Shown in pieces: positions 63,847 to 64,000 of a stretch of DNA of 64,000 nucleotides. The position numbers and the translations under genes were made by a program. Source of the stretch: Russula earlei (taxonomy: Eukaryota; Basidiomycota; Agaricomycetes; Russulales; Russulaceae); assembly GCA_025769875.1 (NCBI GenBank), contig JAGFNK010000025.1, positions 62,001 to 126,000 on the forward strand, written 5' to 3'. Numbering within the stretch: the first letter of the stretch is position 1; every line of letters starts with the position of its first letter. A model generated the notes under the pieces. That model was not told the DNA's origin and made no database searches. It was given only the letters and a program-made list of their open reading frames with translations.

Positions 63847-64000
63847 GGACTGCCTTCCCCCTCGCTCTCGACAATCTCACATGACAACACTGAAAGCCAC
63901 ATTCAAGACAGTTTGATTGGGGGATGGCCAAACTTTCAACCCCCTAGAGGTGTAAGGGAGGATTCCCGCTACCATGGAATCACTCATATGTGTCATCTGT
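63847..64000. other. Right edge, nothing recognised
   Basis: No gene or repeat seen. Confidence 0.35.

Noticed and set aside
1..64000. CRISPR arrays, bacterial operons or phage
   Set aside because: Introns, chromoviruses and eukaryotic families show a fungal genome; no array of regularly spaced repeats was seen.

Overview
The window is from a filamentous basidiomycete, most likely an Agaricomycete. Genes are split by many short GT-AG introns. The host families seen (a large F-box/leucine-rich family, a multi-pass membrane family with a conserved N-terminus, DUF1776, RMND1/DUF155, a group III histidine kinase, Rpn10) are typical of such fungi. Most of the sequence consists of layered transposable elements.

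Layout. 1-5.7 kb is host sequence: a Pho80-like cyclin (minus, runs off the left edge), divergent from an intact 60S ribosomal protein L12 gene, then an F-box gene with a local frame disturbance. 5.7-7.7 kb is gene-free. 7.7-9.5 kb is the 3' end of an old LTR element (family A). 9.5-28.3 kb is a chromovirus (Ty3/gypsy with chromodomain; element B, minus strand). A second, very young chromovirus (element C, 18650-27286, TSD TCGCG) sits nested inside its 5' LTR. 28.3-33.7 kb is a decayed plus-strand pol, split by a 3.9-kb foldback element (two 1736-bp arms, TA duplication, part of a Nudix gene) and by a solo LTR. 33.7-38.2 kb is a patchwork of solo LTRs. 38.2-41.7 kb is a MULE transposon with TIRs, a 9-bp TSD and a dead transposase interrupted by a family A solo LTR. 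43.0-44.8 kb is an apparently intact many-exon membrane-protein gene. 45.3-52.1 kb holds further LTR relics, including a second decayed copy of element B. That copy's 5' LTR is split by a 7.4-kb hAT-type element (52088-59486) that carries intron-containing pieces of at least three unrelated host genes. 60.5-61.0 kb is a small secreted-protein gene. The window ends in a low-complexity Ser/Pro/Thr region and a damaged DUF1776 gene.

Most unusual signal. In element B the sense strand has no ATG from the inferred transcription start to the Gag start codon, about 2.8 kb. By hand count the opposite strand has about 43 ATGs over the internal 2.5 kb of that leader. The leader nevertheless holds three long, coding-like ORFs (about 308, 305 and 206 codons) without a single methionine codon, and they are recognisable in the second copy. 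Element C shows the same pattern on a smaller scale: about 1.03 kb of ATG-free leader, continuous in frame with Gag. Both elements also show an inverted match between the primer-binding site and their own inferred 5' RNA end, as in Tf1-type self-priming. Element C has a perfect -1 slippery heptamer at the gag stop. I infer long non-AUG-initiated leader ORFs kept AUG-free by selection.

A second theme is gene capture: the foldback element carries a Nudix fragment, and the hAT carries Rpn10, histidine-kinase HAMP repeats and DUF155. A third is C-to-T decay at CpG in the older insertions. All assignments come from reading motifs and repeats by eye; no database search was possible.
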